Shown: piece after piece, positions 37,816 to 46,781 of the stretch
Position numbering within the stretch: the stretch's first letter is position 1
Layout: the number at the start of each line of letters is the position of its first letter
Assembly (NCBI RefSeq): GCF_000685155.1
Contig: NZ_JMIY01000002.1
Span: forward strand, 167,346-231,345
Origin: Candidatus Methanoperedens nitratireducens
Lineage (GTDB): Archaea > Halobacteriota > Methanosarcinia > Methanosarcinales > Methanoperedenaceae
DNA length: 64,000 nt
Direction of reading: 5' to 3'
Translations under genes and position numbers: made by a program
The notes under the pieces: model-generated
The model's database searches: none
What the model saw: the letters and a program-made list of their open reading frames with translations, nothing else
What the model was told of the DNA's origin: nothing

Positions 37816-38604
37816 CTATTTCCCTCCAAAAATTGACCTTGCAAGGCGGTCAACGAAACTTTCCTTTTCTTCCTTTGAATTATTTTCCTGGAACTTCGTG
37901 CCTGCCATCTGGGCTGCAAGTCTGCTAAATGCAATTGCTGCAGGGGATTTCGGAGCCCTTATGACTATCGGTGTCTTAAATGCAGCAGAACGCCTTATAT
38001 TTGCATCCTCAGGTATAATCTCAAGTAATTTTGCCCCTAAAAGCTCTGAGACTTTATTGCTATTGATCTCAGTTTTTTCAAGCTCAGCCCTGTTTAGTAT
38101 AATCCCCTCAACAGACCTGCCCAGCATTTCAGTCAATGCCTTGGTCTTCAGGGCATCTGCCATAGAGGAGAGTTCCGGGTTGACGACAAGAATAACCTTA
38201 TCGGCAACTGCAAGCGGTATTACACCATCCTTGCTTATGCCTGCGGGTGCATCTATTAATAAAAACTCTATACCATCTATAGCCGAAGCCATAACCTCCT
38301 TTAATCTATCAGGATCTGAGTTCTGGAATCCCCGAAGCGATAAACCGCTTGGTATTACCCTGAGGCCAGCAGGACCCTCATAGATAGCTTCATTTATACT
38401 AGCACTGCCGCTTAATACTTCATGCAGTGTTATCTTACTTTTCTCAAGACCAATTAAAAGACCAAGGTTCGCCATACCTATATCAGCGTCAAGCACCATC
38501 GTTTTCTTCCCCAGCATTGCCAGTGCGGTGCCGAGGTTTAGCGTAGCCGTGGTCTTACCTGTTCCTCCTTTTCCTGAGGCTATTGTATATACACGTGCTG
38601 TCAT
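37816..38604 (-). CDS. MinD/ParA-family ATPase (TadZ/FleN-like)
   Basis: The 262 residues start with the deviant Walker A motif ASGKGGTGKTTATLNLG, then VLDADIGMANLGLLIGLE and LLIDAPAGISKDGVI. An amphipathic C-terminal tail (KEEKESFVDRLARSIFGGK) could attach it to the membrane, as in MinD. Being first in the operon with the ATPase and TadC, it likely positions the machine, as TadZ does. Archaeal genomes have many MinD paralogues, so the role comes from context. Confidence 0.9.
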   Translation of the reverse strand: MTARVYTIASGKGGTGKTTATLNLGTALAMLGKKTMVLDADIGMANLGLLIGLEKSKITLHEVLSGSASINEAIYEGPAGLRVIPSGLSLRGFQNSDPDRLKEVMASAIDGIEFLLIDAPAGISKDGVIPLAVADKVILVVNPELSSMADALKTKALTEMLGRSVEGIILNRAELEKTEINSNKVSELLGAKLLEIIPEDANIRRSAAFKTPIVIRAPKSPAAIAFSRLAAQMAGTKFQENNSKEEKESFVDRLARSIFGGK

Positions 38605-38662
38605 ATTTTTTCCTTCGGCTTTATTTATATATATTGCTAGGTGTTTATAATCTTAACCTATG

Positions 38663-38682
38663 ATTAGTATGATAATACTAAT
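38663..38682. promoter_or_regulatory. Palindromic operator between the divergent minD and pstS operons
   Basis: ATTAGTAT and ATACTAAT form a perfect 8-bp inverted repeat around GATA. It lies between a TATA-like stretch facing minD (TTTATATATAT, about 38622) and one facing pstS (GTATTTATAG, about 38684). A regulator bound here could control both operons at once. The bound protein is unknown. Confidence 0.6.
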
Positions 38683-38725
38683 AGTATTTATAGTAGTTGT
38701 AACTTATATTAATCCAAGTGATATA

Positions 38726-39592
38726 ATGGTAGGAAAATCAAAGTATGTGTTACCACTATTCCTGATCCTGGTACTAATGACAGGATGTATAGATAGAACA
38801 ACCGAGCAAGCAGTACAGTCTCAGGAATTAACAGGGGAACTGAAACTGGACGGATCTACGACTGTATTCCCAATAGCAGATAGGGCAGCCAGAACGTTCA
38901 TGAAAAATCACCCCCAGGTTAAAATTACTGTACAGCAGAGTTCAACTGGCGAGGGTTTAGATAGGTTCCTGAGAGGAGAGTCCGATATCTCAGATGCGAC
39001 ACGTCCGCCTAAAGATAGCGAATACAGCACTGCCAGGAGCAGGGGAATGGAACTGTACATGACCCTTATATCTTATGATGCTGTAGCCGTTATAGTCCAT
39101 CCCAAAAACCCGGTCTCGGATTTAACACTCAGTCAGCTTAAGGCAATCTATTTTGATGGAGACATAACAGACTGGAGCCAGCTGACAGATAAAAAAACAG
39201 GAAAGATCAACATATATAATACAGATGCGAAAATATCGGGTACTGCAGAATTATTTAATAAGGTTGTTACAGGCAATGACGAAACACCATATGTGGCTGG
39301 AACCACCTCAATCCATCCAACTCCGCTGATGATACCTGCAATAATGAACGATCCCAATGGCATTGCCTTCACTCCGATGAACTGGATCAACTCAAGTGTG
39401 AAGACTGTTAAGATAGATGGTATAACACCGAAAAAAGAAGCAGTTATTGATACATCCTATCCCCTGGGAAGAAAGATGTACATGATAACTAACGGTGCCC
39501 CTAAAGGGCTTACCAAGGAATACATCAACTTTGTGCTGAGCAGAGATGGTCAGAGAATAGTAGAAGAAGAAGGATTCATATCGATTATTTAG
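38726..39592 (+). CDS. pstS: PstS-like phosphate-binding lipoprotein
   Basis: This is a solute-binding lipoprotein of about 288 residues. The signal LPLFLILVLMTGC is a lipobox with Cys as first mature residue. The binding domain has LDGSTTVFPIADRAARTF, QQSSTGEGLDRFLRGESDISDATR, LTLSQLKAIYFDGDITDW and NDPNGIAFTP, typical of PstS/SphX. The ATG at 38726 is preferred because the longer frame (from 38660) crosses the palindrome and TATA box and adds a second hydrophobic helix. No pstC, pstA or pstB follow; instead come a HAMP receptor and two small novel genes, so sensing rather than uptake is possible. Confidence 0.9.
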   Translation: MVGKSKYVLPLFLILVLMTGCIDRTTEQAVQSQELTGELKLDGSTTVFPIADRAARTFMKNHPQVKITVQQSSTGEGLDRFLRGESDISDATRPPKDSEYSTARSRGMELYMTLISYDAVAVIVHPKNPVSDLTLSQLKAIYFDGDITDWSQLTDKKTGKINIYNTDAKISGTAELFNKVVTGNDETPYVAGTTSIHPTPLMIPAIMNDPNGIAFTPMNWINSSVKTVKIDGITPKKEAVIDTSYPLGRKMYMITNGAPKGLTKEYINFVLSRDGQRIVEEEGFISII

Positions 39593-39602
39593 GAGTCTAT
39601 AT

Positions 39603-40385
39603 ATGAAAATCAAATATAAATTGCTTATTTCGTTTTTTGTGATTGTTGCCGTTTTTTTAATAGCAGGTTTAGCCATTAATTCCAATATCCAGGAGATGTC
39701 ATTCATAGAGAAGGAGATGAGTAAAGACTTCAGTATAAATCAGCAGGCTACGAACTATGAAAAAGGGGCAAGGCAGGTCCAGGTCGGCGTGTTCCTGTAT
39801 GCCCATGGCAGTAAAGAGCTTGGAGGACAGCTTATAAGAGAGGGGTATAATCTCATGACCTCAAGCAGGAATAACCTGAAGAATTCATTAAAAGACCCCG
39901 CCATGTTATCGGATCTATCTGATATCGAACGATTGGAAGAAAAAGTAATACAGGTTTCTGATGAGGTGACCAAGACTGCTGATGTATCTCCGGGTAATAC
40001 TGCTCTTATAGAACAGAATTTACATACCCTTGAAGGAAGGGTCGAAGCACTTAATCTTAAGCTTTCTGGTTTCATTGAAGTAACTGATAGAGCAGTGGCT
40101 AATTCTATTGAGAGATCAAGAATACATGCAGATGACACGATAAAGACAACATACTACGCGGTTATCGGGTCTATGATAGTATCTTTGATCCTTGCGATCT
40201 TCCTGGCTAACCGCCTGACTAACCCTCTCAGATCGCTTACAGATGTTGCCAATAAGGTAAGTAGAGGAGAGATCGATGCTAAGATCTCAGTAGCTTCAAA
40301 AGATGAGATTGGAGAACTGGCTGAATCATTTAAGAGAATGGTAAATGCATTCAAGATCATGGATGCATTAAGCAAGCAAAAATAG
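39603..40385 (+). CDS. HAMP-domain membrane receptor without output domain
   Basis: The 260 residues have one membrane helix near the N-terminus (KLLISFFVIVAVFLIAGLAI), an extracytoplasmic four-helix-type region of about 150 residues, a second helix (TTYYAVIGSMIVSLILAIFLAN, about 181-202) and a HAMP domain (RLTNPLRSLTDVANKVSRGEIDAKISVASKDEIGELAESFKRM). It then stops: there is no kinase, methyl-accepting or cyclase part. It resembles the front half of a chemoreceptor. It starts 11 bases after pstS, so the lipoprotein may be its ligand carrier, and the next two genes may take its signal. Confidence 0.85.
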   Translation: MKIKYKLLISFFVIVAVFLIAGLAINSNIQEMSFIEKEMSKDFSINQQATNYEKGARQVQVGVFLYAHGSKELGGQLIREGYNLMTSSRNNLKNSLKDPAMLSDLSDIERLEEKVIQVSDEVTKTADVSPGNTALIEQNLHTLEGRVEALNLKLSGFIEVTDRAVANSIERSRIHADDTIKTTYYAVIGSMIVSLILAIFLANRLTNPLRSLTDVANKVSRGEIDAKISVASKDEIGELAESFKRMVNAFKIMDALSKQK

Positions 40386-40397
40386 GATGTGTTAACA

Positions 40398-40625
40398 ATG
40401 ACCCTGGATGAAAAAATTGTCGGAATACTTGCAGAAGATCTGGGCCCATCTGCAAAATCCTTTTTAACAAAGCAATGCCAGACATGCTTAAATAAGGATC
40501 CAGCCAGCATTACACATAATGACCTTGATGAACTTGCTAAATCAGTACATACTGGTATAAAACAGATACTGGGTGACGATATTGCTGAAAAAATAAAGCA
40601 AAAGATCCTCCATATCAGGAATTAG
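40398..40625 (+). CDS. Small helical protein of the PstS-HAMP operon
   Basis: The 75-residue all-helical protein reads TLDEKIVGILAEDLGPSAKSFLTKQ..., with DLDELAKSVHTGIKQILGDDIAEKI near the end. The ATG at 40398 is used; a GTG nine bases upstream is possible. It resembles the first ~65 residues of the next gene (LGPSAKSFL versus LGATGEDLF, NDLDELAK versus SSLDEISE), so the two are probably related by duplication. No known family is recognised. Its position after the receptor without output domain suggests a signalling adaptor (inference). Confidence 0.65.
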   Translation: MTLDEKIVGILAEDLGPSAKSFLTKQCQTCLNKDPASITHNDLDELAKSVHTGIKQILGDDIAEKIKQKILHIRN

Positions 40626-40643
40626 TATTGAGGGATGGTTATT

Positions 40644-41489
40644 ATGGCAGATATGTTCGCTGAATTTGCAAAAAAAACCTTAATAGAGAATTTAGGTGCT
40701 ACTGGAGAGGACCTGTTTTTAAGGGTGATGGCTAAAAAGCCTGTAGATGAGAAATCCAGTTTAGATGAGATCTCAGAGTTTATAATGACAATCGAACGCG
40801 TAGGTCTTGTGGTCAGTGATAAGGATAAAGTAAATGAAGTAGATCTTATCCTGAGAAACAGACTGAAAGAAGTGGCAAATTCGATGAGTGAGAGAGAGAA
40901 TATCCATAATCTGAGCGCTGAGATAGAGAAATTCCTGAAAGAGCATGATCTACCCAGCGATAAAGATATACTGGATTATGCAAAATATCTCGCATTAAAA
41001 TATAAAGGCAACGCCGAGAGGATTGAAAGAGACATCACCGAGAGAGTTAAGACCAATATCAAGAGTACGGTAATCAGAGAGCGGATCAGTGAGGAAATAA
41101 AGGGATTCCTTACAAGATACCCGCAGCCGGAAAAAACGGATATTGATGACTTTATTAATTATATACGTCTTTTAAAATTAGGTTATTCCGAGGATGAATT
41201 GCGAGAACAGATTGAGCGAGAGAGGCTATATCGTAAATTCCATGGACCTCGGGACTCTGTGGAGACCTCGGAACTCAATCAGTTCATTAACCTTGTAAAA
41301 ACAAGTGATAATAGAGAAGCAGTCGGCAAGTTAATGCAGAAACAGGGACTAAGCTATCTTATTAAAGACGAGGAAGGAGTCTCTGATAAATCGTTATCTG
41401 AACTCGTTGATCTCATAACCCCAGATGAGAACGATACAAAAGATATGCTGGAAGAGATGGGTCTACAGCATATGATAAAGAGGAAGTGA
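40644..41489 (+). CDS. Modular helical protein linked to the Tad ATPase by a shared motif
   Basis: The 281-residue, charged, all-helical protein has three kinds of part. Residues 1-60 resemble the preceding small protein. Two internal copies of an about 40-residue module follow (roughly residues 95-135 and 152-195): FLKEHDLPSDKDILDYAKYL and FLTRYPQPEKTDIDDFINYI. The same module opens the secretion ATPase (FLSWFASPDEEDIQNFINYI). The end has a third motif twice (LNQFINLVKTSDN...GLSYLIK; LSELVDLITPDEN...GLQHMIK). The ATG at 40644 is used since GAGGG lies nine bases upstream. No known family is recognised; a scaffold joining receptor and secretion machine is a testable guess. Confidence 0.7.
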   Translation: MADMFAEFAKKTLIENLGATGEDLFLRVMAKKPVDEKSSLDEISEFIMTIERVGLVVSDKDKVNEVDLILRNRLKEVANSMSERENIHNLSAEIEKFLKEHDLPSDKDILDYAKYLALKYKGNAERIERDITERVKTNIKSTVIRERISEEIKGFLTRYPQPEKTDIDDFINYIRLLKLGYSEDELREQIERERLYRKFHGPRDSVETSELNQFINLVKTSDNREAVGKLMQKQGLSYLIKDEEGVSDKSLSELVDLITPDENDTKDMLEEMGLQHMIKRK

Positions 41490-41493
41490 ACTA

Positions 41494-41524
41494 CCCGGCC
41501 CCTGCGGACCGGGCTTCCTCTTTC
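41494..41524 (+). terminator. GC-rich hairpin after the PstS-HAMP operon
   Basis: CCCGGCCC and GGACCGGG (41494-41513) form an eight-pair stem with one mismatch, followed by the pyrimidine run CTTCCTCTTTC. It lies just past the last stop codon, in a 160-base gap before mscS. Confidence 0.5.
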
Positions 41525-41651
41525 ATACGGCACACTTCATCAATAATTTCCGCATTCCTGCGTACATATTTCTTTGGTTTTTGGTTACAATTATAATAAT
41601 AATTTGCAGTAACTTTTAAATATAGTTATTCCTTTTAGGTTAATGAGGTAA

Positions 41652-42758
41652 ATGATAACGTTTTCAGATATATTGAATCAGGATATATTTGGTGTTTCCA
41701 TTGAAAAACTTTTGATGTTTTTTATTATAATACTTCTGACTTTCATAATCAGATCTGTTTTTCTGTATATCATAGAGCAAAAATTAACTGCTCTGATAAA
41801 AAAAACCCAGACCGAGTTTGATGACCTGCTTTTAAATTCAATAAAAAATCCGCTCAGTCACCTGATACTGCTTCAGGGTTTCTATATAGCCATAATCTCC
41901 TTGCAACTGCCTGAAACGATAAGCCAGTTCGATATTACTGTATCAGATATAGTGCGCGGTATCTATGTTCTGGCATTCTCATTTATAGTGCTCTATTTCA
42001 TCTTCAGAGTTATCGACATCATAGCGTTTTTCCTCCATAGGGAAGCTAAAAAAAGCAGTAGCACGCTTGATGATCAGCTTGTCCCACTGGTCGTGAAAAG
42101 CCTTCGCATACTCGTCATAATGGTTGGGGTGTTGTTTATTCTTCAGAACTTCGGTTACAACATAACATCCCTTCTTGCCGGGCTTGGCCTTGGTGGCCTT
42201 GCGTTCGCGCTTGCGGCACAGGATACCGTGAGCAACCTCTTTGGCTCAATTACCATACTCTCAGACAAACCTTTCAAGTTAGGCGAATGGATAAGCATTG
42301 GAGATATTGAGGGCACGGTAGAGGATATAGGATTCAGGTCTACCCGTGTACGAAGATTTGACCAGGCTCTGGTCACAGTCCCTAACAGCCAGTTCATCAA
42401 GAGCGGGGTTATAAACTATTCAGCCATGAAAAAGCGCAGGATAAAGTTCGACCTTGGGGTAACCTATGGAACATCAGCAGACAAGATGAAGGAAGTTGTG
42501 GAGGGCATTAAAAAAATTATTGAAGAGGATCACAGGTTTGATCATTCATTCTACATGGTAAAATTCACAGAGTTCGGGGCTTACTCTTTAAACGTATTTA
42601 TATACTGTTTTACAAAGACAACAGTGTGGAATGATTTTCTCACGGTTCATGAAGAATTCAATTTAAAGATCATGCATCTGCTTGAGGATCTGGGTGTTGA
42701 GATCGCCTTCCCGTCGCAGACGCTTTATCTAAATCAAATAAAAAGGAGTGATGGATAA
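41652..42758 (+). CDS. mscS: MscS-family mechanosensitive channel
   Basis: This 368-residue channel protein has four N-terminal membrane helices and the pore helix with the glycine/alanine pattern typical of MscS ([29 protein letters not shown]). The beta domain follows: [43 protein letters not shown]. The channel opens on hypo-osmotic shock and lets solutes out. GAGGT sits six bases before the ATG. Its stop overlaps the ablA ATG, so release valve and osmolyte synthesis genes share a message, which is the strongest sign that the operon is about osmotic balance. Confidence 0.96.
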   Translation: MITFSDILNQDIFGVSIEKLLMFFIIILLTFIIRSVFLYIIEQKLTALIKKTQTEFDDLLLNSIKNPLSHLILLQGFYIAIISLQLPETISQFDITVSDIVRGIYVLAFSFIVLYFIFRVIDIIAFFLHREAKKSSSTLDDQLVPLVVKSLRILVIMVGVLFILQNFGYNITSLLAGLGLGGLAFALAAQDTVSNLFGSITILSDKPFKLGEWISIGDIEGTVEDIGFRSTRVRRFDQALVTVPNSQFIKSGVINYSAMKKRRIKFDLGVTYGTSADKMKEVVEGIKKIIEEDHRFDHSFYMVKFTEFGAYSLNVFIYCFTKTTVWNDFLTVHEEFNLKIMHLLEDLGVEIAFPSQTLYLNQIKRSDG

Positions 42759-44077
42759 TGTATGGAAAACAGCAAGAAATAATAGAAAAAATAAATCCCA
42801 GAGCATTGATCTCAAACTGGAAAAATTGGAAGTGGCAATTAAAACATTGTATACGGGATATTTCAACTTTTGAGAATTTAACCGGTATTAAGTTTGAGAA
42901 GAGTGAGAGGAAACTTCTTGAAAAAACTATTGCAAAATTTCCTCTTTCCATAACGCCCTATTATCTATCCTTAATTGATACAGATGACTACAGAAACGAT
43001 CCTTTTTTTAAACAGTCTTTTCCTTCGCCGATGGAATTAATCGTCGATAAGTATGAAATGAAAGACCCTTTAGCTGAAGATAAAGATAGTCCTGTTCCCG
43101 GGATCATCCATCGATACCCTGACAGAGTCCTGTTCCATATAAGCAATATCTGCTCCATGTACTGCAGGCACTGTACAAGAAAAAGAAAAGTTGGTGATGT
43201 TGATTCAATTCCTGACAGGGTTGAAATTCTAAAAGGTATTGAATATATCAACAATACTCCTGCAATACGTGATGTCCTGTTATCAGGGGGCGACCCTTTG
43301 ATGTTATCTGATGATTACCTTGACTGGATTCTTACAGAACTGCGGAAGATCCCCCATGTCGAGGTGATCCGCATAGGTACAAGAATGCCGGTTGTTCTGC
43401 CCTATCGTATAACAGATGAACTGGTAGCAGTATTAAAGAAACATCATCCAATATGGGTCAACACACATTTTAATCATCCAAGAGCAATAACAGAATCTTC
43501 AAAAGAAGCTCTGAAAAAGCTTGCTGATGCAGGAATTCCCCTTGGAAATCAATCCGTCCTGCTGGCTGGAGTGAACGACTGCCCCAGGATAATGAAAAAG
43601 CTCGTACATAAACTTGTTCAGAACAGGGTAAGACCGTATTATCTATATCAATGCGATCTGTCAGAGGGATTATCCCACTTCCGCACCCCTGTTGGCAAAG
43701 GTATTGAGATCATGGAGAGCTTGATCGGGCATACCAGTGGTTTTGCAGTCCCGACCTATGTGATAGATGCACCCGGCGGCGGGGGAAAAATCCCTGTAAT
43801 GCCCAACTACCTGATATCATGGTCAACAAATAAAGTAGTTTTAAGGAATTATGAAGGAATTATAACTACATACAAAGAACCAGATAGTTATGAGCCTGTT
43901 TTCTGTGATAGAAACTGCCAGGACTGCAAGCTGCAGTTGAAGCTTAATGAAGCAGAAGAAAAAATCAAAGCTGTTGGTGTTGCCAAACTGCTGGATGATT
44001 TTGATGATACGATCTCTCTTATCCCTGAAAATACTGACAGGATGGAAAGGAGAGCCGATAGAAGAGATGATGAATGA
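42758..44077 (+). CDS. ablA: Lysine 2,3-aminomutase
   Basis: AblA is a radical SAM/PLP enzyme that moves the alpha-amino group of lysine to give beta-lysine. The cluster motif is CSMYCRHC (Cys132, 136, 139). The PLP lysine is Lys344 in APGGGGKIP. The two acids that bind the substrate amino group in clostridial lysine aminomutase are present: Asp300 in YQCDLSEG and Asp337 in VIDAPGG. The length is 439 residues. It overlaps ablB by 11 bases. Together they make N-epsilon-acetyl-beta-lysine, the salt-induced osmolyte of methanogens. Confidence 0.96.
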   Translation: MYGKQQEIIEKINPRALISNWKNWKWQLKHCIRDISTFENLTGIKFEKSERKLLEKTIAKFPLSITPYYLSLIDTDDYRNDPFFKQSFPSPMELIVDKYEMKDPLAEDKDSPVPGIIHRYPDRVLFHISNICSMYCRHCTRKRKVGDVDSIPDRVEILKGIEYINNTPAIRDVLLSGGDPLMLSDDYLDWILTELRKIPHVEVIRIGTRMPVVLPYRITDELVAVLKKHHPIWVNTHFNHPRAITESSKEALKKLADAGIPLGNQSVLLAGVNDCPRIMKKLVHKLVQNRVRPYYLYQCDLSEGLSHFRTPVGKGIEIMESLIGHTSGFAVPTYVIDAPGGGGKIPVMPNYLISWSTNKVVLRNYEGIITTYKEPDSYEPVFCDRNCQDCKLQLKLNEAEEKIKAVGVAKLLDDFDDTISLIPENTDRMERRADRRDDE

Positions 44078-44903
44078 TATCATAACAAATATTGGTAATT
44101 CTACCCTGCAGCACGGGAAATATAATGATCGTATTTATTTAATGAAACTTTCAAGAAATGATTTCCCGGATATCATAGATAAGCTGGATACACTGGCTAT
44201 AGAAAAGGGATACTCCAAGATAATTGCTAAAGTACCTGAATTTGCAAGGGATGAGTTCACAAAGAGCGGCTATTTTATTGAAGCTTTTATCCCTGAATTC
44301 TATGATTGCAATGAGGATGTTTATTTTATGGGGAAATATTTTACTGAATCAAGGCTGCACAGCCGTGAATATGAAAAATTTAGAGAGATATTAAAACTGG
44401 CTGCATTAAAAACAACTGAAGAAAGAACTGCAGAGTGCATCCCCGGATTTAATTGTAGAATCTGTGATAAATCCGATGTTAATCAAATAGCAGGGGTCTA
44501 TAAAACTGTTTTTGAAACCTACCCATTCCCGATACATGAGCCTCAATACATCATTAAAACAATGGATGAAAATTTTATTTATTTTAGCATCTGGAGAAAT
44601 AATAAGATTGTTGCTCTGTCCTCATCTGAAATGGATGCTCGCTCTCAAAATGTAGAAATGACAGATTTTGCCACATTACCCGAGCATAGAGGAAATGGAT
44701 TTGCCGTTTATCTTTTACAGGAGATGGAATACGAGATGCGAAAAAGAAATATGAAAATAGCATACACGATTGCAAGGTCATTATCTTACGGTGTGAACAT
44801 AATTTTTGCAAGAATGGGGTATAGATATAGCGGTACATTATTGAACAATACCAATATTGCCGGAAACCTTGAGAGCATGAATGTGTGGTATAAACCTCTT
44901 TAA
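44067..44903 (+). CDS. ablB: Beta-lysine N6-acetyltransferase
   Basis: AblB acetylates the side-chain nitrogen of beta-lysine. A C-terminal GNAT domain has the CoA-binding turn [23 protein letters not shown], preceded by a family-specific N-terminal half ([26 protein letters not shown] and [12 protein letters not shown]). The start is set at the ATG at 44067, overlapping ablA; the frame is open further upstream but runs through ablA. About 278 residues, as expected. The product is the compatible solute N-epsilon-acetyl-beta-lysine. Confidence 0.94.
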   Translation: MMNDIITNIGNSTLQHGKYNDRIYLMKLSRNDFPDIIDKLDTLAIEKGYSKIIAKVPEFARDEFTKSGYFIEAFIPEFYDCNEDVYFMGKYFTESRLHSREYEKFREILKLAALKTTEERTAECIPGFNCRICDKSDVNQIAGVYKTVFETYPFPIHEPQYIIKTMDENFIYFSIWRNNKIVALSSSEMDARSQNVEMTDFATLPEHRGNGFAVYLLQEMEYEMRKRNMKIAYTIARSLSYGVNIIFARMGYRYSGTLLNNTNIAGNLESMNVWYKPL

Positions 44904-44920
44904 AATTACAACCGAGAATA

Positions 44921-46321
44921 ATGAAAGAACTATCTGGATATAATAAAACAAATAAATTATCCGTAAAACGGGTACTGGTCGTTGGTAGCTGGGCTAAGGA
45001 GCAGATCACTATTGAGAATATTCACAGTAACCCTGAGATTGAGATTTTTTCTTATATGGATATCCGAAACCCGGGTATTATGTCACTGGTAGAGGGTTAT
45101 AAGGTAGAAAGCTTTCAGGACATTCATGCTATTGTGAGATATGCCAGGGAACAGAGGATAGACCTTGTCATTATTACGACCGCTTCCCCTCTCTCCAGAG
45201 GTCTTGTTGACGCACTGGAAGCAGACCATATTTTAGCATTTGGACCGGTTCGCCTTGCGGCCCTGTTGGAAGCTGATAAGGAGTTTACCAGAAAACTTCT
45301 TCAAAAATACATGCCATCTGCCATTCCTCGATTTGGGGTCTTTGAAGATCCTCAAAAAGCAACCGACTACGCCGGGAAACTGGACTGGCAGGTTGCGGTA
45401 AAACCCATTGGACTCACAGAAGGACTCGGGGTCAGGGTTTTTGGAGAGCAGTTAAAAGATGAGAACGAGATCAAGGAGTATATACAGCAGGTAATCAACA
45501 GGAGGATTGGCAGAAGTTCAAAGGTAATTATTGAAGAAAAAATTGAGGGGGAGGAGTTCACTGTTCAATGCTTTGTCCACGGAGAGCATGTTCTCCCTAC
45601 CCCTGCTGTCCAGGATTTCAAGAGGTTATTGCCCGGAGAAAAAGGACCGAATACTGCAAGTATGGGATCTTACTCCCAGCAGGGATACCTTCTTCCTTTT
45701 ATGAGAGAGGAGGACTATGAACAAGCACTCAGTATTATTCACAAGACCCTTGATGGTTTTAAGAAAGAGACAGGAAGAATCTGCTCAGGTTTTTTATATG
45801 GTCAGTTCATGGTGACTGCAAAAGGAGTTAAATTAATTGAATATAACTTTCGGCCAGGAGATCCTGAATGGATGAACACGGTCGTTGTATTGAAAAACAA
45901 TCTTTTAGATATCATTCTCAAGCTTTTTCAAGGAGAAGAGCAGGAACTTTATTTTGAAAATAAGGCAACCGTTTGTAAATACATAGTGCCAGTAGATTAT
46001 CCTGAAAAGCTCTATCAGGACTTGGAGGTTGATTTAAACGAGGAGGCTATTTTGCAGATTGATGGTCTTAAGTATTATTACAGCTGCGGCTTGAATGATG
46101 CTGGCAAATTGAATGCTGGGGCAGAGAGGGGAATTGCCTTTGTTGCCAAAGCACCGACTATCGAAGAGGCTAATGAGAAAGTGGAAAAGGCCATTTCCCT
46201 GGTGGATGGGGAATTTTATTACCGTAAAGATATCGGAACCAGGGATCTAATTGATTCAAAGATAGGTCATGTTAACAGACTGAGGGATCAGTATGAGAAT
46301 AAGAAAGGCAACCCAGGATGA
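44921..46321 (+). CDS. PurD-like ATP-grasp ligase of the osmolyte operon
   Basis: The 466 residues follow the plan of phosphoribosylamine-glycine ligase: an N-terminal Rossmann part (RVLVVGSWAKEQI, DLVIITTASPLSRGLVDALEA), AFGPVRLAALLEADKEFTRKLL, the ATP-grasp core (VAVKPIGLTEGLGVRVF, VIIEEKIEGEEFTVQCFVHGEH), QDFKRLLPGEKGPNTASMGSYS and IEYNFRPGDPEWMN. The PurD metal site reads RFGDPE; here it is RPGDPEWMN. ATP-grasp enzymes join a carboxylate to an amine. In an operon of beta-amino-acid genes, an amide- or peptide-forming step on beta-lysine or beta-glutamate is plausible. It could instead be a misplaced purD. The family is sure, the reaction is not. Confidence 0.82.
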   Translation: MKELSGYNKTNKLSVKRVLVVGSWAKEQITIENIHSNPEIEIFSYMDIRNPGIMSLVEGYKVESFQDIHAIVRYAREQRIDLVIITTASPLSRGLVDALEADHILAFGPVRLAALLEADKEFTRKLLQKYMPSAIPRFGVFEDPQKATDYAGKLDWQVAVKPIGLTEGLGVRVFGEQLKDENEIKEYIQQVINRRIGRSSKVIIEEKIEGEEFTVQCFVHGEHVLPTPAVQDFKRLLPGEKGPNTASMGSYSQQGYLLPFMREEDYEQALSIIHKTLDGFKKETGRICSGFLYGQFMVTAKGVKLIEYNFRPGDPEWMNTVVVLKNNLLDIILKLFQGEEQELYFENKATVCKYIVPVDYPEKLYQDLEVDLNEEAILQIDGLKYYYSCGLNDAGKLNAGAERGIAFVAKAPTIEEANEKVEKAISLVDGEFYYRKDIGTRDLIDSKIGHVNRLRDQYENKKGNPG

Positions 46322-46781
46322 TTTCTTGAAAGTACACCAGCTTACCGCTGTATGTCTACCTATGGAGAATTATCCAGAACATGTTTATAAGATTATTTTA
46401 CGTTACTTTGGGGATTATTGTTTTATTGCCGAAGAAAAAGGAAAAATCGTGGGATTCGTTATGGGAATTGTTCCTCCGGGTTTCCTGGGCACCTATTTTT
46501 TATGGCAGATCGGTGTTGATCCCTCTTACCAGGGGCAGGGGATAGGAGAAAAATTGATTAAAGAAGTAGAGGAAGAATTGAGGGAACTGGGTTTTATAAG
46601 AATTGAAGTTACCATTGATCCTGTCAATATTCCTTCTCAGAAACTCTTTGAGAAAATGGGGTATCAGAATATCAGTGAAAGAATAGGAAAGACGATAGAG
46701 GTGCAGGGTAATATAGCTGTTCAGGATTACTACAAACCTGGAAGACATTTTATGGTATATGAAAAACGAATCGAGTTATGA
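46293..46781 (+). CDS. EctA-like GNAT acetyltransferase
   Basis: The 162-residue GNAT protein overlaps the ATP-grasp gene by 29 bases and the next gene by four. The acetyl-CoA loop is VDPSYQGQGIGEKLIKEV. Its core (FLWQIGVDPSYQGQGIG, then VTIDPVNIPSQKLFEKMGY) resembles diaminobutyrate acetyltransferase EctA of ectoine synthesis, which has WQ-V-V at the strand and T-TP-N--S--LF after it. No ectB or ectC is present. In this setting it may acetylate the product of the neighbouring aminomutase or ligase. The substrate is inferred only from context. Confidence 0.75.
   Translation: MRIRKATQDDFLKVHQLTAVCLPMENYPEHVYKIILRYFGDYCFIAEEKGKIVGFVMGIVPPGFLGTYFLWQIGVDPSYQGQGIGEKLIKEVEEELRELGFIRIEVTIDPVNIPSQKLFEKMGYQNISERIGKTIEVQGNIAVQDYYKPGRHFMVYEKRIEL

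Noticed and set aside
38726-41489. A complete phosphate uptake (pst) operon
   Set aside because: No permease or ATPase genes follow pstS; the next genes are a HAMP receptor and two novel proteins.
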